A DNA stretch of 21,494 nucleotides from JADKFD01 sp050250665 (GTDB lineage: Bacteria; Pseudomonadota; Gammaproteobacteria; Xanthomonadales; SZUA-5): assembly GCA_050250665.1 (NCBI GenBank), contig JBFWOF010000077.1, positions 1 through 21,494 on the forward strand. The letters are read 5' to 3'. Below the pieces are notes generated by a model. It worked only from the letters and a program-made list of their open reading frames with translations, did no database searches and was not told the origin of the DNA. The translations under genes and the position numbers were made by a program. Position 1 is the stretch's first letter; every line of letters begins with the position of its first letter. Positions 21,163 to 21,494 of this stretch are shown piece by piece.

Positions 21163-21494
21163 ATGGCTGGGCACGCGCGGTACACGGTCCTGATCGATGC
21201 CTGCGTGCTGTTCCCGATATGCGTCTGTGACGCGTTGATGAGCGTGTCGGCCACCGGAATCTATGCTGCCAAGTGGACTCGGCGGATCGACGACGAGTGG
21301 ACACGCAATCTGGAATTGAAGACGGGCAAGCCGAAGGGCACCTTTGACGTTCGCCGCGACCTGATGCACGACGCATGCCCGGACTGGGAGGTGCCTGAAT
21401 CTGCCTGGCAGTCGCTGGAGGAGTGCTTGATTCTGCCCGACCCAGGCGACCGGCATGTGTTAGCTGCCGCCATTGCCGGGCATGCGGACAGTAT
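21163..21494 (+). CDS. PIN-domain toxin (partial, cut by window end)
   Basis: The first 110 residues of a PIN-domain protein (PIN_3-like, VapC-related RNases that cut RNA with metal help). Acidic residues expected of the active site are seen: D12 in VLIDACVLFP, E45 in DDEWTRN, and D96 in LPDPGDRHVLAAAIAGHAD. The last of these is a family hallmark and would be followed by the final acidic residue after the edge. It has GAGG eight bases before the ATG and lies just behind the HTH gene, as in a type II toxin-antitoxin module. The 3' end is missing, so integrity cannot be judged. The RNA target is unknown. Confidence 0.85.
   Translation, partial: MAGHARYTVLIDACVLFPICVCDALMSVSATGIYAAKWTRRIDDEWTRNLELKTGKPKGTFDVRRDLMHDACPDWEVPESAWQSLEECLILPDPGDRHVLAAAIAGHADS

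Overview
This window looks like a high-GC gammaproteobacterial chromosome, most probably from the Xanthomonadales (Lysobacter, Xanthomonas or Rhodanobacter relatives). The basis is the rpmH-rnpA-yidC-mnmE block, a single-chain 328-residue fumarylacetoacetate hydrolase, a Tat-exported PhoX, and an intergenic space crowded with several families of short palindromic repeats. The taxon is an inference; no rRNA or other decisive marker is present.

Layout. Positions 1-1180 hold one small GFA-type zinc protein gene (+) in repeat-rich DNA. Positions 1178-3246 are a compact minus-strand group read from right to left: an exported protein of unknown function, a cupin (ATGA overlap), a membrane-anchored protein with three ribosomal-L7/L12-like repeats, and a GNAT acetyltransferase. 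Positions 3471-10238 are a complete tripartite RND efflux locus on the minus strand, in the order tetR - tolC-type outer-membrane factor - lipoprotein adaptor - RND pump. Matching GACAC/GTGTC palindromes lie before tetR and before the outer-membrane gene. A fumarylacetoacetase-family gene (+) follows. It converges on a PhoX phosphatase gene (-) across an array of four tandem palindromes. Upstream of phoX is a minus-strand gene for a ClsC-type phospholipase D/cardiolipin synthase, then a plus-strand PEBP-family gene. Positions 16653-20538 are the housekeeping block rpmH-rnpA-yidC-mnmE (+). The right end is a type II toxin-antitoxin-like pair, an excisionase-type HTH protein and a PIN-domain toxin cut by the window edge.

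How the parts work together. The efflux genes form one drug or toxic-compound export machine, probably repressed by the adjacent TetR protein. PhoX and the cardiolipin synthase could both belong to an envelope or phosphate response, and a Pho-box-like direct repeat precedes phoX, but with off-canonical spacing. RpmH, RnpA, YidC and MnmE serve translation, RNase P, membrane insertion and tRNA modification.

The most unusual signals are: (1) a heptanucleotide microsatellite in two blocks inside mnmE, inserted in the GTPase domain between G3 and G4, where a one-unit length change would shift the frame; (2) the tail-anchored triple L7/L12-like protein; (3) at least five families of short inverted-repeat elements, one of which supplies the last codons and stop of tetR and another the stop codon of the GNAT gene; and (4) an ABAB array of four palindromes between convergent genes. 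I saw no clearly new defence or biosynthetic system.
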